A stretch of 64,000 bases of DNA, taken from positions 496,001 to 560,000 of the forward strand of contig NZ_BMDI01000002.1 in assembly GCF_014635705.1 (NCBI RefSeq). Direction: 5' to 3'. This document shows, in pieces, positions 63,471-64,000 of the stretch. Source of the DNA: Oxalicibacterium faecigallinarum. GTDB lineage: Bacteria > Pseudomonadota > Gammaproteobacteria > Burkholderiales > Burkholderiaceae_D. The notes under the pieces were generated by a model that was given only the letters and a program-made list of their open reading frames with translations, ran no database searches and had not been told where the DNA came from. The stretch's first letter is position 1. Every line of letters begins with the position of its first letter. The position numbers were made by a program, and so were the translations under genes.

Positions 63471-64000
63471 GTGCGCTCAAACAGATAATGGCTGACCCAC
63501 CATTCCTGCCCATCTGCATAGCCAAACAGTTCGGCGCAGGACATGTAAAAGATGCGCCAGCGATTGAACCAGCGCTGCGCGTCTTCGCCGTAGGTTTCAC
63601 GGAAGAGCTGCATGATGACGTCGCTTTTTTCATCCATCAGTTGCAGCCACGCGTTGGCAGTCTTTTCATAATGCTCGCCGCTCCAGCGCCATTGCCGACG
63701 TAGTGTCAGATGCTGTTGGAAATGCAGCGGAAGCGCATCGCTTGGCATCATGCCGCCTGAAAAAAACAGTTCGCTCATCCAGTCATCTTCGCCTTGTGCG
63801 ACGAATGCATACGGTGTCAGGCGATGCACGAAGATATGCATGAAGAAACGCCCTTGCGGTTTGAGCCAGCCGTGCAGGCGTTCAAACAGGACTTCATAGT
63901 TGCGCATATGCTCGAACATCTCGACCGAAACAATACGGTCAAATTGCCGGGTGGTCGCAAACGCGTTCATGTCTGCGGTGATCACCGTGATGTTGTCCAG
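63467..64000 (-). CDS. Cyclopropane-fatty-acid synthase-like methyltransferase (5' end outside window)
   Basis: The open frame continues through the window edge. The visible 177 residues include FDRIVSVEMFEHMRNYEVLFERLHGWLKPQGRFFMHIF, FVHRLTPYAF, GGMMPSDALPLHFQQHLTLRRQWRWSGEHYEKTANAWLQLMD and RWRIFYMSCAELFGYADGQEWWVSHYLFER. These are the C-terminal motifs of CFA-synthase-like SAM methyltransferases. It is translated together with the DUF1295 gene. Confidence 0.88.
   Translation of the reverse strand: MDNITVITADMNAFATTRQFDRIVSVEMFEHMRNYEVLFERLHGWLKPQGRFFMHIFVHRLTPYAFVAQGEDDWMSELFFSGGMMPSDALPLHFQQHLTLRRQWRWSGEHYEKTANAWLQLMDEKSDVIMQLFRETYGEDAQRWFNRWRIFYMSCAELFGYADGQEWWVSHYLFERT

Noticed and set aside
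1-64000. CRISPR arrays, tRNA, rRNA and insertion sequences
   Set aside because: No regularly spaced direct repeats, no tRNA-like cloverleaf with a CCA end, no rRNA stretches and no transposase motif were seen on either strand.

Overview
The window reads as a betaproteobacterial chromosome segment, most like Burkholderiales family Oxalobacteraceae (Herminiimonas/Janthinobacterium type). This placement is inferred from gene order and protein character: trxA-rho, a zapB-like/zapA/6S RNA/EVE block, a LysR-lgt unit divergent from ilvD, a pyruvate dehydrogenase operon with a lipoylated E3 subunit, a small Trp-rich protein, and a HslV-like proteasome homologue of betaproteobacterial type. No rRNA, tRNA, integrase, transposase or CRISPR array was seen.

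Region 1 (1-5080): the tail of a probable LysR-type regulator, then a CGNR zinc-finger regulator divergent from an exported alpha/beta hydrolase. Four GGTTAC-type half-sites lie between these two genes. An Ohr peroxidase, an exported Yellow/MRJP-type propeller protein, a carboxymuconolactone-decarboxylase-like protein and a DsbA-like oxidoreductase follow. This looks like a redox or xenobiotic-stress cassette.

Region 2 (about 5300-15830) is an accessory island of mosaic composition that looks like a defence island. It holds two orphan hypothetical genes, one with a CoiA-like Cys/His cluster. A GC-rich minus-strand operon encodes a caspase-like protease fused to a Ski2/Hel308-like helicase, a 301-aa protein of unknown function and a TIGR02391 (Ymh) protein. 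Divergent from it is an AT-rich pair: a 62-aa Pro/Ser/Thr-rich peptide and a two-helix SLATT-like membrane protein. A Septu-like ATPase/HNH pair (ptuA/ptuB) ends the island. The caspase-helicase operon is the best candidate for an undescribed system.

Region 3 (15900-35600) is mostly housekeeping: rho; a trxA copy broken by an inferred 38-nt deletion that removes the WCGPC active site; an AddB/AddA-like helicase-nuclease pair; zapB-like, zapA, 6S RNA and an EVE-domain protein; a nucleotidyltransferase; PAP2, lgt and LysR genes opposite ilvD; an AEC transporter; a PAS-GAF-GGDEF diguanylate cyclase; and a small cytochrome c.

Region 4 (35700-48600) is an amino-acid/amide uptake and catabolism region. 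livKHMGF is followed closely by an amidase, an M20 amidohydrolase and an XRE-cupin regulator. Then come a second periplasmic binding protein with a divergent Lrp/AsnC regulator, dadA, a Pro-rich protein and holC.

Region 5 (48600-59700) holds a DUF4124-glutaredoxin protein, prlC and folD, then the pyruvate dehydrogenase operon aceE-aceF-(HslV-like)-lpdA. Its E3 carries two lipoyl domains.

Region 6 (59700-64000) holds a methyltransferase, HemG, a hypothetical protein and a DUF1428 protein. The window then cuts a CFA-synthase-like/DUF1295/lipocalin operon typical of membrane-lipid stress clusters.
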